Source: Mastacembelus armatus (taxonomy: Eukaryota; Chordata; Actinopteri; Synbranchiformes; Mastacembelidae). Taken from it: a DNA stretch of 64,000 nucleotides. Positions 51,874-63,654 of this stretch are shown here, in pieces. Both the position numbers and the translations under genes were made by a program. A model generated the notes under the pieces. The model worked only from the letters and a program-made list of their open reading frames with translations, made no database searches and was not told the origin of the DNA. The stretch covers positions 13,160,464-13,224,463 of the forward strand of contig NC_046647.1 of NCBI RefSeq assembly GCF_900324485.2, in the 5' to 3' direction. Positions within the stretch are counted from its first letter, which is position 1. Each line of letters begins with the position of its first letter.

Positions 51874-54800
51874 ATGCTGCTGTCCTTGGTTGTGCACACG
51901 TACTCGCTGCGGTACTGGTTTCCAGCCGCGATCATGCTGGGCACAGCCCCAGTTTATCTGCTGTCATGGGGGGCCTGGCGTTTACTTTCAACCATCTTAC
52001 CAGCCAAAATGTATCACAAGCTGGATGACCGACTGTACAATATCTACCAGAGTATGGTCCTCTTCTTCTTTGAAAACTACACAGGAGTTGAGGTGAGTTC
52101 ATATAAACCTACAGAAATTCATTTGGTGAAAGACAGAACTGATGATGGTGTGGTCACCATGAACTGATTATTTTGTGTTGACCATGAACTGGTGATAGTG
52201 TGGTCACCATGAACTGATTATTTTGTGTTGACCATGAACTGGTGATAGTGTGGTCACCATGAACTGATTATTTTGTGGTGACCATGAACTGGTGATAGTG
52301 TGGTCACCATGAACTGATTATTTTGTGGTGACCATGAACTGGTGATAGTGTGGTCACCATGAACTGATTATTTTGTGTTGACCATGAACTGGTGATAGTG
52401 TGGTCACCATGAACTGATTATTTTGTGGTGACCATGAACTGGTGATAGTGTGGTCACCATGAACTGATTATTTTGTGGTGACCATGAACTGATTATTTTG
52501 TGGTGACCATGAACTGGTCATAGTGTGGTCACCGTCTGTGGTTTAGAGGCAGCTTTTTGTAGAAACCTTTAAAATAGCACCTGTAATGTGGAGTCACAAC
52601 GTTGACCAACACGATCTTGGGGAACCTGATGCATAACAAGACAGTCTGCATTCCTAGGCCTTTTGTTGTCTCTCCCTTGGAATTTTTGTACGTTAGGGTG
52701 TGGACTCTTTTTAACAAATCCTCTTGGGTTTAGTGAAAAACTGTTATATTTGCAGGTTCAGGTTTTGGTAAAACTTGACAAAATCAGTCTCATCTTGAAC
52801 CAAATCTTTGACAGTTTGAATGTTTAACAAAACAAATGTGTATCTTCCCTTACGGTATATGTTTGCAAACTGGTGACTGTTCAGGGCATCTGTGTTATAT
52901 CCTGTTTTTACACCTTTCTCTGCAGGTTGTTTTATATGGAGATATACCAAAGAAAAAAGAGAATGTGGTTTACCTGTCTAATCATCAGTGTACAGGTAAT
53001 ACATATGAAAGTGCAGCTTAAAAATTCAGCCCCATGTGAAGGACATTTTAAATATCTAATCTCTACCAATGGATTTCCCTGTAGTTGACTGGATCATTGC
53101 TGACATGCTCGCCATCAGGCAAAATGCTCTTGGTCATGTCAGATATGTCCTTAAAGATGGACTCAAGTGGCTCCCACTTTACGGATGGTATTTTTCTCAG
53201 GTAATGTACCTGTGTGAGTATTTGAGTGTCATCTTGCAAAGTGCAATTGTAAAGATTAAATTTATGTCACACCCCCAATTGCAGTCCCAGTCAGATTATC
53301 TTTATCTTTCAGCATGGAGGAATTTACGTGAAACGAAGTGCAAAGTTTAATGAAACGGTGATGAAGAAGAAGCTGCTCACTCAGACTCAAGCTGGAGCCC
53401 CAGTAAGTACATGTCACAAATATTGTAAATTAGTATTTATATACTTTTTTTTTTTTTTTTTTACCACTGGCCAAATATTATTAAAAATTAATTCTAAGAT
53501 TGTTGAAATAATACTCAGAATTCACTTGTCTGAGTACTTTTCAGTAAATAAAACATAATGATTCTACTATATATTTGTTCAGGACTTGTGCTCAAGTAAA
53601 TTATCAGAAGGTCACCATGAAGTCAGAAGGGTCAGTTTTTATATGTTGCACCACTGAAATGGGGAAAATAAAATGGGTGGGGAATAGGAGAACTCTACAT
53701 CCCCATTCCCAAAAACTTAAGTGGATGATAAAAATTGTGTTTTAAGTTTTCTTCTTGAGCGTTATATGTTCAGTACGGTGTTTTGCTTTCCATGTTTTTT
53801 GCTGAACAAAATTCTGTACAGCTTCCATTTTGGCCAGTGGATAAGGAACAAGAACCAAAGACGCTTTCAATTCAACTGTTTTTCTCCCTGCAGATGTACC
53901 TTGTCATCTTCCCGGAAGGAACTCGGTATAATCCACACCTCAAGAAAGTTATCACTGACAGTCAGGCTTTTGCTAAGAAAGAAGGTACAGGCGTGATATC
54001 AGCCATTTCCTGTTGCACTGCTGCATACTAATTCAGCACAGGGCGACCACTCTGTAAAACAGCTGACTAAGTTTTGTAGTGGGACTTGTGTCACCCTTGC
54101 CCGCTCCTGTTTGACTAATGAGCATTATATACATATGAATTTTATGTATATAAAGCTGTATAACAAAATGAAAAGTTTACCAGAGAAAAGGCAGGAACCA
54201 ATGGAATTTCTTGAGAGTACAGTATCAAACAGTATGTAAGCTATACATTTTGGCAGTGCAGCTGTTATGTCAACAATTTCAGTTTTCTCTTTATCCTTTT
54301 TAGAGCTATTGAGTAGGGCTTTAAAACCATCAAGTCCACTGTATTAATATAAATTGTTATAGGATTCAGGATGTGGTGCCAAGAACTGAGCAGCTTCCAC
54401 CAAAAGTGCTTATTAAATATTCAGCTGGTGTAGCTCAAAGTTTTGAGGGATAAATGTATTTGCTGCTGGTCGATAAGAGAGTCTGTGCTTACTTACAATA
54501 CTCAGAGCCTGTTTGAAAGACACTTTATACTTATTTTTCTAATACGAGGAAGTGAAGTTAACTGATTGACATAGTGCTTGTATTTGGCTGTAATGTACGT
54601 TACAGCACAGTTTTAGGATTTTACAGATAAATTGCATCCACTCTGCAGAGATTAACTAGGCTCTGCACCACAGTTCTGGTTTTCACCTTCAACCGTTAAT
54701 CCAAATAAATCACGATGGAGAGCCGCCATGTGCACGTGACATTATTTGTTATTAGTGAGGTATTAGTAAGCAGAGGATAACGACAGAGGATGAGCAGACT

Positions 54801-57800
54801 GTACAGTAAACTGACCCAAACGCAAGCATGTGCATAGAGTTATTGTTTGATCGTAGGTTTATACATATATAGTTATAAAAGTAAAATCCAAACCTTTGTG
54901 TCCTCATCACAGAACTGGCTGTTCTGAAACACACACTTACGCCCAGGATAAAAGCATCTCACATAGCAATCGAGACCATGAGGAGCCACCTGGACGCTGT
55001 ATATGACATCACAGTGGCCTACGAGGGAACGCTGGACGCCTCCGGTCAAAGAACACCTGCACCATCGATGCCAGGTAAGCAGATATCTGAGGCCACAAAC
55101 ATGAAACATTTTCACAAAGAAAAGTCACTTGCTTTTAACTCAGCGAGTGTTTTTACATACATATACAAACCATACATATCAATGAAGTATTTTTCTTGCA
55201 TTCATTTTTGCAGCTGTAGTACATATAAAACATACAAAATAATAAGGCAACCCCAACAACTTAGTTACATGAGGATAAATATTACAAAATACTGTGAGAT
55301 TTGAATGGTGTCATTGCAGTTCTATACACACAATAAAACATTGTTATATAATATTGATAATTAGTGGGTAGTAAAATAGTAGTCAGCTCTATCATAACAA
55401 AGAATCATAGAAATGCTAGTTATTAATGCTTTGATTGATTTGATTTGTTCAGCATTATAGTACAAATAGCATTTTAACACCAGATATAAATGTAATTCCA
55501 GGCAGCTGTCTCTAGTTTCAGTTGTTCAATAAATCTAGTGCCTCAGAGCTATTGCAGTATCAGTCTTTAATGTTCTTCAGTCCCTCAGTAATTAATCACA
55601 TAGGAAAATATCACCTGTTAACAGCCATGTTTTCCTGTAAACAACATGACTTTGTGTTTTGGAGTTTTTGATTATTCTGTTTTCCCAGTTGTTTACCAAG
55701 CTCTGTTTGAATGTTAGAAAAAAGAAAATAACCAGAAAAAAACATCCCGTTTCATTCAGGAATAAACATTGATGTGTTTCTAACAAACAGCACTGAGAGA
55801 ATAGAAAAGCATTCTTCTCATCACGCACTTCCTGGCCTCATGTGGCGAAGGTGACGTTACTAATTTCACCTAGAGGTGGAAGTGACTCACGCCTGCGTTC
55901 AAGGCTCTTTATTGATAAATGTGTTTGATTATATTTAACTCGTGGCTGTGAAGTGATAATGTAGAATAGAAATGAAAATTTCCATAATTTTCCTTAATTG
56001 AACATTGGACGTGTTGGTCAGTCATTTGAAATATCAGACAACACACAGAGAATGTTTTTCTATCATAACATGTTTAACAAGTAGTGTCACCTATAATCAC
56101 TGCAATATCAAATCCAGTTAGGTGTTTGAATGGTAAATCAAAAACTCACATGTAAATTGTAACAACAGACTATGGTTTAATTGACTTACTTTTGAACAAG
56201 TGGCCAGACGAGTCCAAATTATTAAATGAAGCAAGTTACACTTCAAAACCACAAATTCACATCCTTCAACTTCCATGTTATCAGTTTTTGTGTTTTTAAT
56301 CCCTTAAAACTACATATCTGCAAAGCTGGTTTAATAATTTAGCTTCATAAATCTGAACGGATCCATTGACGTCTTTGGAGTCTAAAGCTGAACTCTGCAA
56401 ACAAATGCACATCAGCTGTGCCAGCTTTTTGCTTGTGTGAGTCATTATTTCCTAGTGTGTGTTGTTATTATTCTTTATTAGTGTTAATGTACTCAGCAGA
56501 TCTGAAACCGCATATGTTTGAAGGTTTTGACTCAGTATTATAATATAATTCACACAGCCTTTCTGGCTACTTGTTTAATTAAAATTCTCTGTGCGACTTA
56601 CTTTGCAACAAATAGATATTTTCCATTCATTGTTTTGATCTTTACCCAGTGCATTAACAAACTAGGACCTAGAGTATATTAAAAGGCTGTGTTCTGCAGT
56701 AAATATTTTCATTTTAGGTAGAAAAGTTAAGAATTTAGTTTGTTTATACCAATTCAGTGTGTGTCTCATATGAACATTTACTGCTGTTGTTTCATGAGTA
56801 GGTAATGAAGCCAACAAGTAAACTCAGATGTTGTAAATGGGCAAATGTTCTTGATTTTATTCCAAAGTATGTGTGTTTTGTAAGACCTTGTCTTAACAGA
56901 AAGAATTTATTTTGACCACCAGTTGTTTTAAGAAAATGGAAACAGGCCAGAAGGAACAGGACTTTATTTATTTGAGTCAAAGCTAAAAATTGTCAGATCA
57001 GAGAACAGAAATGATAATGAATGGTTGGGATGCCAAATGATCTATTATCATCACCACATACTTGTATCGGTGAATAAGGCCCTTGTACCTCTCGTAGCTC
57101 TCGAGTCACTTCTTTGTAGGCAGATATTAAAGATTCCTTGTCTCAGAACCTCGGCTCTGCAGGAGTTTGCAGAATCGATTTTAGACCAGCGGGCATTGTT
57201 TTCCATCATCTGTTCCAGGATGCTGTTTTTAAAAGAGTGTTTTGGAACATTGTTGTGTTCAAACACACGACCTGCAGTGGCAGCTCAGCTTTCTTTTACT
57301 ACCCTGTTACGCTGAGTTGTCGGTGTTTATTCATCTGGCACATATTGTGTCTGAAGGTCAGTTTGTATCTGGGCAGCAGCTGATGGAGGTGCTCCCTCCA
57401 CCAGCGAAGCAATCTGTCGCTGCTGACTTCGATCAAGTTTCCTCTTTTGGCCACAGTACCGAGTTTCCTGATAATATTGCATGTTATGGAAACAGGAACT
57501 TGAAGGTCTTTGGGGATACACGTGTAGCCTTGAGTGTTCACACTTGGTTACATTTTTGTGTCTGTCCTTCTTAGATGCTTTGGTTCTCAGTGCTTTCACA
57601 GTTAAATTTGGCTTGAAACTTGACCCTAATGACTAAAATGGTTTTAGCCCATGTGTTTGGTGATGCTTTATATAATCATAGAGATAACAATAGGTATATT
57701 TAGTTTCATTTTTGACACTGACTAGGACTTGACTGCCATGTCATTATGTAATCAATCAGCTGCTGTACGTCAGGGGTCCGTACTTTTATGAGTCAAGGGG

Positions 57801-58623
57801 CCTTGTCAATACAGCGTCACTGCAGCTCTTCTGTCACCTCGTGCTGTTTTCTGTGCTTACTCTACGTGCCATTTTGCTGAAAGACCTTTCCTGTTTTTGT
57901 TTAGTCTCTTTTATTTTTGTGTTTGTCAGAATTCCTGTGTAAAGAATGTCCCCGTGTCCACATACACTTCAGCCGTGTGGACATAGAGGAAATTCCTCCA
58001 GAGCCAGTGTTTTTCCGCAGGTGGATGCACGAGCGGTTCGAAATCAAGGACCGGTGAGTGTGTGTGGGTGGAAATATAAATCTTGTTGAAATTGCACATT
58101 ATCCTGTCAATATGTAAACTCCAAACCAGGAGCCATGTGATACTAAAAATATAGAATTCATATTATTGAGATTTATTTAGAAGATAACATGATATGTAAA
58201 TTTACCACTGAGACGTATCTGGACAGAGAAGAAGATAATGTGGATAAAGATAATGTGGATAAAGATTATGAGTGAAACAAGAAGCTCATGTTGTAAATAT
58301 TGTCTTAAACAAGTCATTAGTTGTAGCAGCCAGGCTACAACTAATACAGCCCAGTGTATTTTTGAGACAGGCTAATTCCGAATTATGTCTTTTAAAGGCT
58401 GCTGACACATTTCTACGAGTCAGAGGATCCAGACAAAATATGTAGGTTCCCCGGGGAAGGCAAACCCTCTCCGCTGAACCTCTTCAAAACCCTCCCATCG
58501 GTAATGATCCTGGGGGGACTGACACTGCCATTCTTGCTGACTGAGAACGGCAGGAAATTTTACATAGGAACCTGGTTGTACGGGACACTGTTGGGCTGGC
58601 TGTGGGTTAACGTTTTTCCTTAA
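51874..58623 (+). CDS. agpat5: 1-acylglycerol-3-phosphate O-acyltransferase 5 (LPAAT-epsilon)
   Basis: Acyl-CoA-dependent transferase turning lysophosphatidic acid into phosphatidic acid; membrane enzyme of ER and mitochondria. Eight coding exons: 51874-52092, 52926-52995, 53085-53200, 53313-53402, 53894-53984, 54913-55074, 57930-58053 and 58398-58623; 365 residues (human 364). N-terminal membrane segment at about 14-38; motif I NHQCTVD with H93 and D98 (human has NHQSTVD); KRSAKFNE; motif III FPEGTR at 171-176; a C-terminal hydrophobic pair near 320-360. The start MLLSLVVHTYSLRYW equals the human start. Intron 1 holds a 50-bp minisatellite; intron 6 (55075-57929) holds a transposase-like relic. 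The gene follows mcph1 on the same strand, as in human 8p23. Confidence 0.96.
52141..52534 (+). repeat. 50-bp minisatellite in agpat5 intron 1
   Basis: TGGTCACCAT recurs at 52151, 52201, 52251, 52301, 52351, 52401 and 52451, an exact 50-base period over about seven copies with a shuffled last unit. Each unit is itself two related halves, both containing ACCATGAACTG. Units differ mainly at one base (TTTTGTGTTG against TTTTGTGGTG). Confidence 0.95.
57040..57580 (-). mobile_element. ancient Tc1/mariner-like transposase relic in agpat5 intron 6
   Basis: On the minus strand, pieces in different frames read PKDLQVPVSITCNIIRKLGT, KRKLDRSQQRQIASLVEG, AAAQIQTDLQTQY and VFEHNNVPKHSFKN. These resemble, in the right order, the helix-turn-helix, the GRGRKRK...RQI segment and the D-N-D-P-K-H-T region of Tc1-family transposases. 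It is heavily broken and inverted repeats are not evident. Confidence 0.45.
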
Positions 58624-60660
58624 CAAACAGGGCATAGGCTGCCATGAGATGCACAAAACATGTGGAGTGCCATTTTCCTGTATCACAACAACAAAAGGTG
58701 TGTTCCAGATGCAGAGCAGTATCTGATTAAGAGGCTTTGAGTTCTATCCCATGTGTGGCGCAGTCTTGACCTTGAGCTGAAAACTGAGCTGAGGTGCAGA
58801 GAAACGTTAAGCTTATTGTGCTACTTGTTCCCTCGCCTTATTTGGAATTGCAGCCTGAAATTATGAGAAAACATGAGTGGATTTGTTGAAAAGTATTAGG
58901 TTTCTCGAAAATACCCCCTGATAAAATAAAATAGCTATGTATTTCTCTAAAAATAATTTTCCCCCTTCATTAGATTTACCAAAATCATTGTTCTTGCATG
59001 CTCACTTTTCCATCAGACATTGGCTGGTTCTAAGGCTCTTTTATGATATTTAATTGACATCAAACTGTGCTGAGTATCTCAGAACAAATTTAATGATCTT
59101 GGTCAGCTACTGTAACTAATACTTACATTAGCCTACTAATTATAGATCAAAATAAAATGCACTGATTTGTTGATGTTTGTAATGTCTGTTTTATGCCACC
59201 TCCTGTGTCAGAAAAACGATGCACTTTGCTCATTTAAAATGTTTTTACATTAGTAGAACAAAATCAATGCTATGCAGTCCTTTAAACGAGATAATGAATA
59301 TGACACCAGCTGCAATGTTCATCATAAATATTCATAACTTTGTTGTTGATAATGAATGTAGCCACAAAATATGCATATATGAAAGGGTGCATTTCTCACA
59401 CCATTAATCTTGAGTGTAATGTAACTTTTTGAGCAAAGTCTTTGTCACTGGATACTGGCACATGCCACAGTGAGCTGTATGGAGGAATGTATGTTGAAAA
59501 TGAAAATGTTCTACCAATGTAAAATATCACTTCAATCTTAAAATGACAACAGTTGCCAAACACCAGTGTATTTGCCACAGTGTTTTACAAGCGCTTTCAG
59601 TTGAGCAATAATTGTTTTAGTACTGGCTAAAACATGTCTTTTGTTGTCCTAAATACATTCTAATTACATTTTTATAATAGCTTATTTAACTTTTATATGC
59701 ATTTCTTACTTTGAATACCATGTTACAGCTTAAATGAAAGAGTCTACCTAGCAAAAAGCTGACAAAGCCATGTTATTATATCACAGGTTACTGTGCACTC
59801 AAAGCCATTTGTATTGTAAACATTGCTATAGTGTGAAATGCATTATATGTCCATCATTGTTTACTCAAATGAAAAGATTGCATTTTCCATGGGTCACTTT
59901 ACATATTTTCTTTGTCCTCCTCCTCCTGTCTGAGAAATGTTTTCCTTGTGAGTATTAAATGTTAAAGTTTTTACGTCGCTCCAATACCTCACTTGAATAA
60001 TCCTTAACTCTTCTTAAATGAACCTTGTCAGACATTTTCTAATCATTTTTATCCTGACAAGATCAGACTATAACTCATCAGGAAACTATGTAGACAGTAT
60101 TTAAATGCCAACAGTTTTTGGAAATGCGTGCCTTCTCTTTGGAGGAGTTGGTCCTCAGCCCTCTCAGAGGACTATGGTGACTTTTTCCACCAAGTGACTA
60201 TGTGGAGATGCTCTGCTGGAGCTCCTGCTCACTGCAGTATGTGGTCACAGTGTCTGTGGTTCATAGTGGCTTATTTTGCTCTGAGAATGCATTGATTTAC
60301 ACTTTTTGAAGATTATTATTACATGATGAAACTTTTAATGTGTGAAAGTGTAAATGGGAAATTGGAATGAAATAAAGTGGTTTTCTTTGGGCAACGTTAT
60401 CTTGTTTTCTTGAGAATATGATTAAGGCTTCTTGTACTTTGTCACATAGATATGCAACTGTATGTCTGCATACTAGTAATACTTTACATTTCTGAAATTA
60501 GGCTGTGATCAAGCATTTAATTACAACTTTTTGTATGAACGGTCATATGCAATTAAACACTTTAAATGTTTTATGTATAATCCTGTATTTTTCTTTAAAC
60601 TTGACTCATATTTTCCATCTGAGCTACAAATTAAAGTAAATCATGCAAAACTAAGATTTA
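58624..60660. other. agpat5 3' UTR and spacer
   Basis: No further gene. Several AATAAA signals (near 58926, 59150 and 60371) could end agpat5 transcripts; which is used cannot be told. The stretch is AT-rich with no clear element. Confidence 0.45.
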
Positions 60661-60772
60661 TTTCCATCCATCTACACCTGCTTATTCCTATTTGGGTCAC
60701 GAGGACCTGCTGGAGCCAATCCCAGCTCTTTGGGTCAAAGGCAGGGTTACACCCTGGACAGGTTACAAGATT
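60661..60772 (-). mobile_element. retroposon 3' tail, copy C
   Basis: TCCATCCATCTACACCTGC, GGGTCACGAGGACCTGCTGG, GGCAGGGTTACACCCTGG: a short, diverged copy of the same tail as at 20513, in minus orientation. Confidence 0.6.
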
Positions 60773-60852
60773 TCTATATCATAATTTTTTAGTATCTCCC
60801 AGTAGTCCATAAAAATCATTTCTAATATATAATTATTTAAGTTAATGCAACA

Positions 60853-61065
60853 TACACTACTCACAAAAAGTTAGGGATATTCGACTTTCAGGTGAAATTT
60901 ATGGAAAATATAAAAGAGTAGTAGCCTAAACAGCGATGCTCAGACTTACATATATACAAAGTTTTTAAAAGACTTGTCAGGCTTTGCAAGATTGGCTGAT
61001 TAGATATTTGTGTTAACGAGCAATTGAACAGGTGTACCTAATAAAGTGGCTGGTGAGAGAAAAAT
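60853..61065. repeat. MITE-like remnant with two mariner-type end phrases
   Basis: Begins TACACTACTCACAAAAAGTT and AGGGATATTCGACTTTC, and ends AGGTGTACCTAATAAAGTGG then CTGGTGAG. Both phrases are ends of abundant fish mariner-type repeats as I recall them, but they belong to different families, so this may be one deletion derivative or two neighbouring remnants. Confidence 0.45.
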
Positions 61066-61199
61066 ACATCATGTCTAAAAAAATCAGGTGAAGACTAACT
61101 ACCCTACCCCTAACCCTAAAATACACTGATTTCTGAAATATTTTTCATGGCACCTACATGAAAGTTTGAAAAGTCATATTTCCTACTTTATTGACGTCC

Positions 61200-61317
61200 G
61201 CGAACACAGCGCGACACAAAATGCGCATGCGTAGTACGGTTTGTGGGCAGTAACAAGGAAGTGCAGTGACAGACCGTTTGTAAACGCTGCTGCGCAGTTT
61301 CATCTGTTTGGGTCAAG
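61200..61317 (+). promoter_or_regulatory. tmem14a promoter and non-coding first exon
   Basis: TGCGCATGCGTA (61222-61233) matches the NRF1 palindrome found in promoters of mitochondrial and housekeeping genes. A strong donor (GGGTCAAG/GTGAGT at 61318) follows 85 bases later, and the tmem14a coding exon starts with an acceptor at 62142, so this is the likely leader exon. The intron 61318-62142 shows nothing else. Confidence 0.55.
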
Positions 61318-62149
61318 GTGAGTAATTAAATACACGACGACGAGTCAAAGCAAAGTATACTGACTGTAAGAGAACGGATTTTCTTTCGAAGCGTGAATCT
61401 ACGTTTAGAGTAGGTGTGTTTTTAGGTTGTAACCACTAAAGAGTCCACAGCGACATCTAGAGGTCTGTAACGGTGATGCTACTTTCTGCTACAACCAATG
61501 ACAATATGTTTTTATTGACACTTAGCTAAAATATAAAAATTTATTGACTATAAAAATCTAATTAACGTTTATAAGGAGTTTTGACTGATACTACATGTGT
61601 TTTTTAGAGTTATTTAAAAGGTGACAGTATATTGAACCTACATTTACTTCTTTTTCTAATCTTTTTCTGATTTAAGTTTTGAGCATTGCACTTTTTCTAT
61701 TAACTATAGCACTGATTTAGCTAGATCACTAGACTTTCTGTTGGGAGCATTGATGATTGTCTCTGTTTACTTAAACTCATGTATTTGAAAGATCTATATT
61801 GTCCACTGAGATTGAGACAATTACTATGTCTATAATTCAGAAAAACGACTTTCATATAATCAGTAAAAGGTAATTATATTTTCTCAAACAATTAATGTTA
61901 CACAGTATTTTTATTTTAAGTTGGTGAAGACATCCAGTAGCCAAATTTTAGGATCAACTGTGAAATTAGTTAATTTCCACTGAATTTTTAATTCAAGTAT
62001 TACACACATTCCGACAAATCGGTATAGGACTATATATTGATTATCTCAAGAACACACTGAATTAGTTTACTAACCTGTTTTCAGATCAGTAGTAGTTAAT
62101 GCCAAACCTACCTGACATGCTCTATTGTATTTCTGTTTACAGCTTTGTG

Positions 62150-62765
62150 ATGGCAGTAGACTGGATTGGGTTTTGCTATGCCGCAGCCATTGCCTTTGGA
62201 GGATTTATGGGATACAAAAGAAAAGGTTGATCGCTCAGACTAAATGATCTGAGGTTTTACTTTTTATCTTGGTAGACAACTCAACTGAAAAGAGCTGTTT
62301 TTCACACTATTAACTCATTTAATAATCTGGTGTCTCTGTTTCATTGTAGGCAGTGTGATGTCCCTGATGGCTGGTATAGTTTTTGGTGCATTATCTACTT
62401 ATGGTGCATACAGAGTCTCTAATGACCCAAAGGACATCAAGTTCTCATTGCGTGAGCCTTGTTAAGCTCAGTATGCTCATTTTCAGCAGAGAATTGGTTG
62501 AAATATCAAGCCAAAATATTGTGTTTCTCTGTCTTTCAGTGACCTCAGGAGTCCTCTCAGTCGTGATGGGAATGAGGTATAAGAAATCTGGGAAATTACT
62601 GCCGGCTGGGATCATATCAGGGCTGAGGTCAGGCATACTTGCTCAGTGTGGCAGAAAAACAGTAAATTTTGAAATGGTTTATTAGCCACTTGCTGATGTG
62701 GTCATTTTGGATTTTCTTACAGTTTGTTGATGGTGTTTCGACTGTTACTCCTGATCATGGTGTGA
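62150..62765 (+). CDS. tmem14a: transmembrane protein 14A
   Basis: Small TMEM14-family membrane protein; the human 14A protein is linked to ER/mitochondrial membranes and apoptosis control. Four coding exons: 62150-62225, 62350-62451, 62540-62627 and 62723-62765; 102 residues (human 99). Four hydrophobic segments, with the family phrases WIGFCYAAAIAFGG, GAYRVSNDPKDIKFSL and GKLLPAGIISGLSLLM. AYRVSND points to TMEM14A rather than 14C (AYQLSQD). The ATG lies seven bases after an acceptor. The alpha-GST gene downstream matches the human 6p12 neighbourhood of TMEM14A. The gene is convergent with gsta. Confidence 0.92.
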
Positions 62766-63423
62766 CAGGGGGGACAATGGCAGAAACCTCCAGCTGACGC
62801 TCAGTGAGCAAGTCTTTTGAAAGAAACATCATTCCCAGTTAGCATACGAAAACATGTCTTCAGTGTTGTGTGTTAACTTCCATGTGACCAGGAAAAAAAA
62901 AAGCAACCAATGGGTGTTTAACAGATTTAAGATTAACTTGTAATTTTTTTTTTTGCTATACATTTTTTTGATAATTTTATATTAGCCAAACCCTTTTGTG
63001 CATATGGCTCTGCATGAATATGAATCTCATGATTTGAGCTAAAAATTCCTGTTGCATTAAAACCACAGGTGTTTTCAGTGGCAGTACCGGCAGTGTAGCA
63101 TGGTGGTAGCTATTGTATGTCTTGATAATGGGTTTGCTGTATGCACTACAACATTAATTTTGCTTGCTGTTCAAGTATCAAGCTTAGTAAGCAGAAATAT
63201 TCACATTCTGAAAAAAGGAGTTTAAACAGTATAATTTGTATTCATGTCTGCTCACATGCTAAGTTTACTTTGAGGGAAGCTGACATTTTTGTAATAAGAG
63301 CAAAACTAAATAAACACGTGATTTGTAAAATGGTGCTTTTTTTTTTTTTTCCTGTGCGAGATGTTGCAATTTTCCAAAATGTGACACAGGAAACAAAAAC
63401 TTCAGCTTCTGCAGTGTTTTTCA
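62766..63423. other. tmem14a 3' UTR
   Basis: AT-rich non-coding stretch between the tmem14a stop and the shared poly(A) region, with two T-runs (about 62945-62955 and 63338-63350). No gene seen. Confidence 0.5.
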
Positions 63424-63447
63424 GAAATAAATGATTTATTTATTAGA
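63424..63447. terminator. two-way poly(A) signal between tmem14a and gsta
   Basis: AATAAA on the plus strand (63426-63431) sits next to TTTATTTATT (63435-63444), which gives AATAAA on the minus strand. tmem14a runs into it from the left and gsta from the right, so both 3' ends may overlap here. Other plus-strand AATAAA sites occur near 63308. Confidence 0.5.
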
Positions 63448-63654
63448 GTGTTCACATTAAACCACCTATGTAGTGATATAGGAGATTACAGACATTTATG
63501 CTGAACATATGTCTTTTGTGATAGTGCAGTATTCATCTCAACCTTACCCAACAAACACAATTGATTCACATGTCATTTGGGCTATGCTTTTATAATGAAT
63601 TATTCATACTGTCAGTGTAGGGAATGTACCGAATCTTCACAGCTCATAGAAAAG

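Noticed and set aside
57025-57574. Two plus-strand open frames in agpat5 intron 6
   Set aside because: The better explanation is the transposase-like relic on the minus strand.
61098-61122. Telomere-like CCCTAA phrases
   Set aside because: Only about two imperfect units; too short for an interstitial telomeric array.
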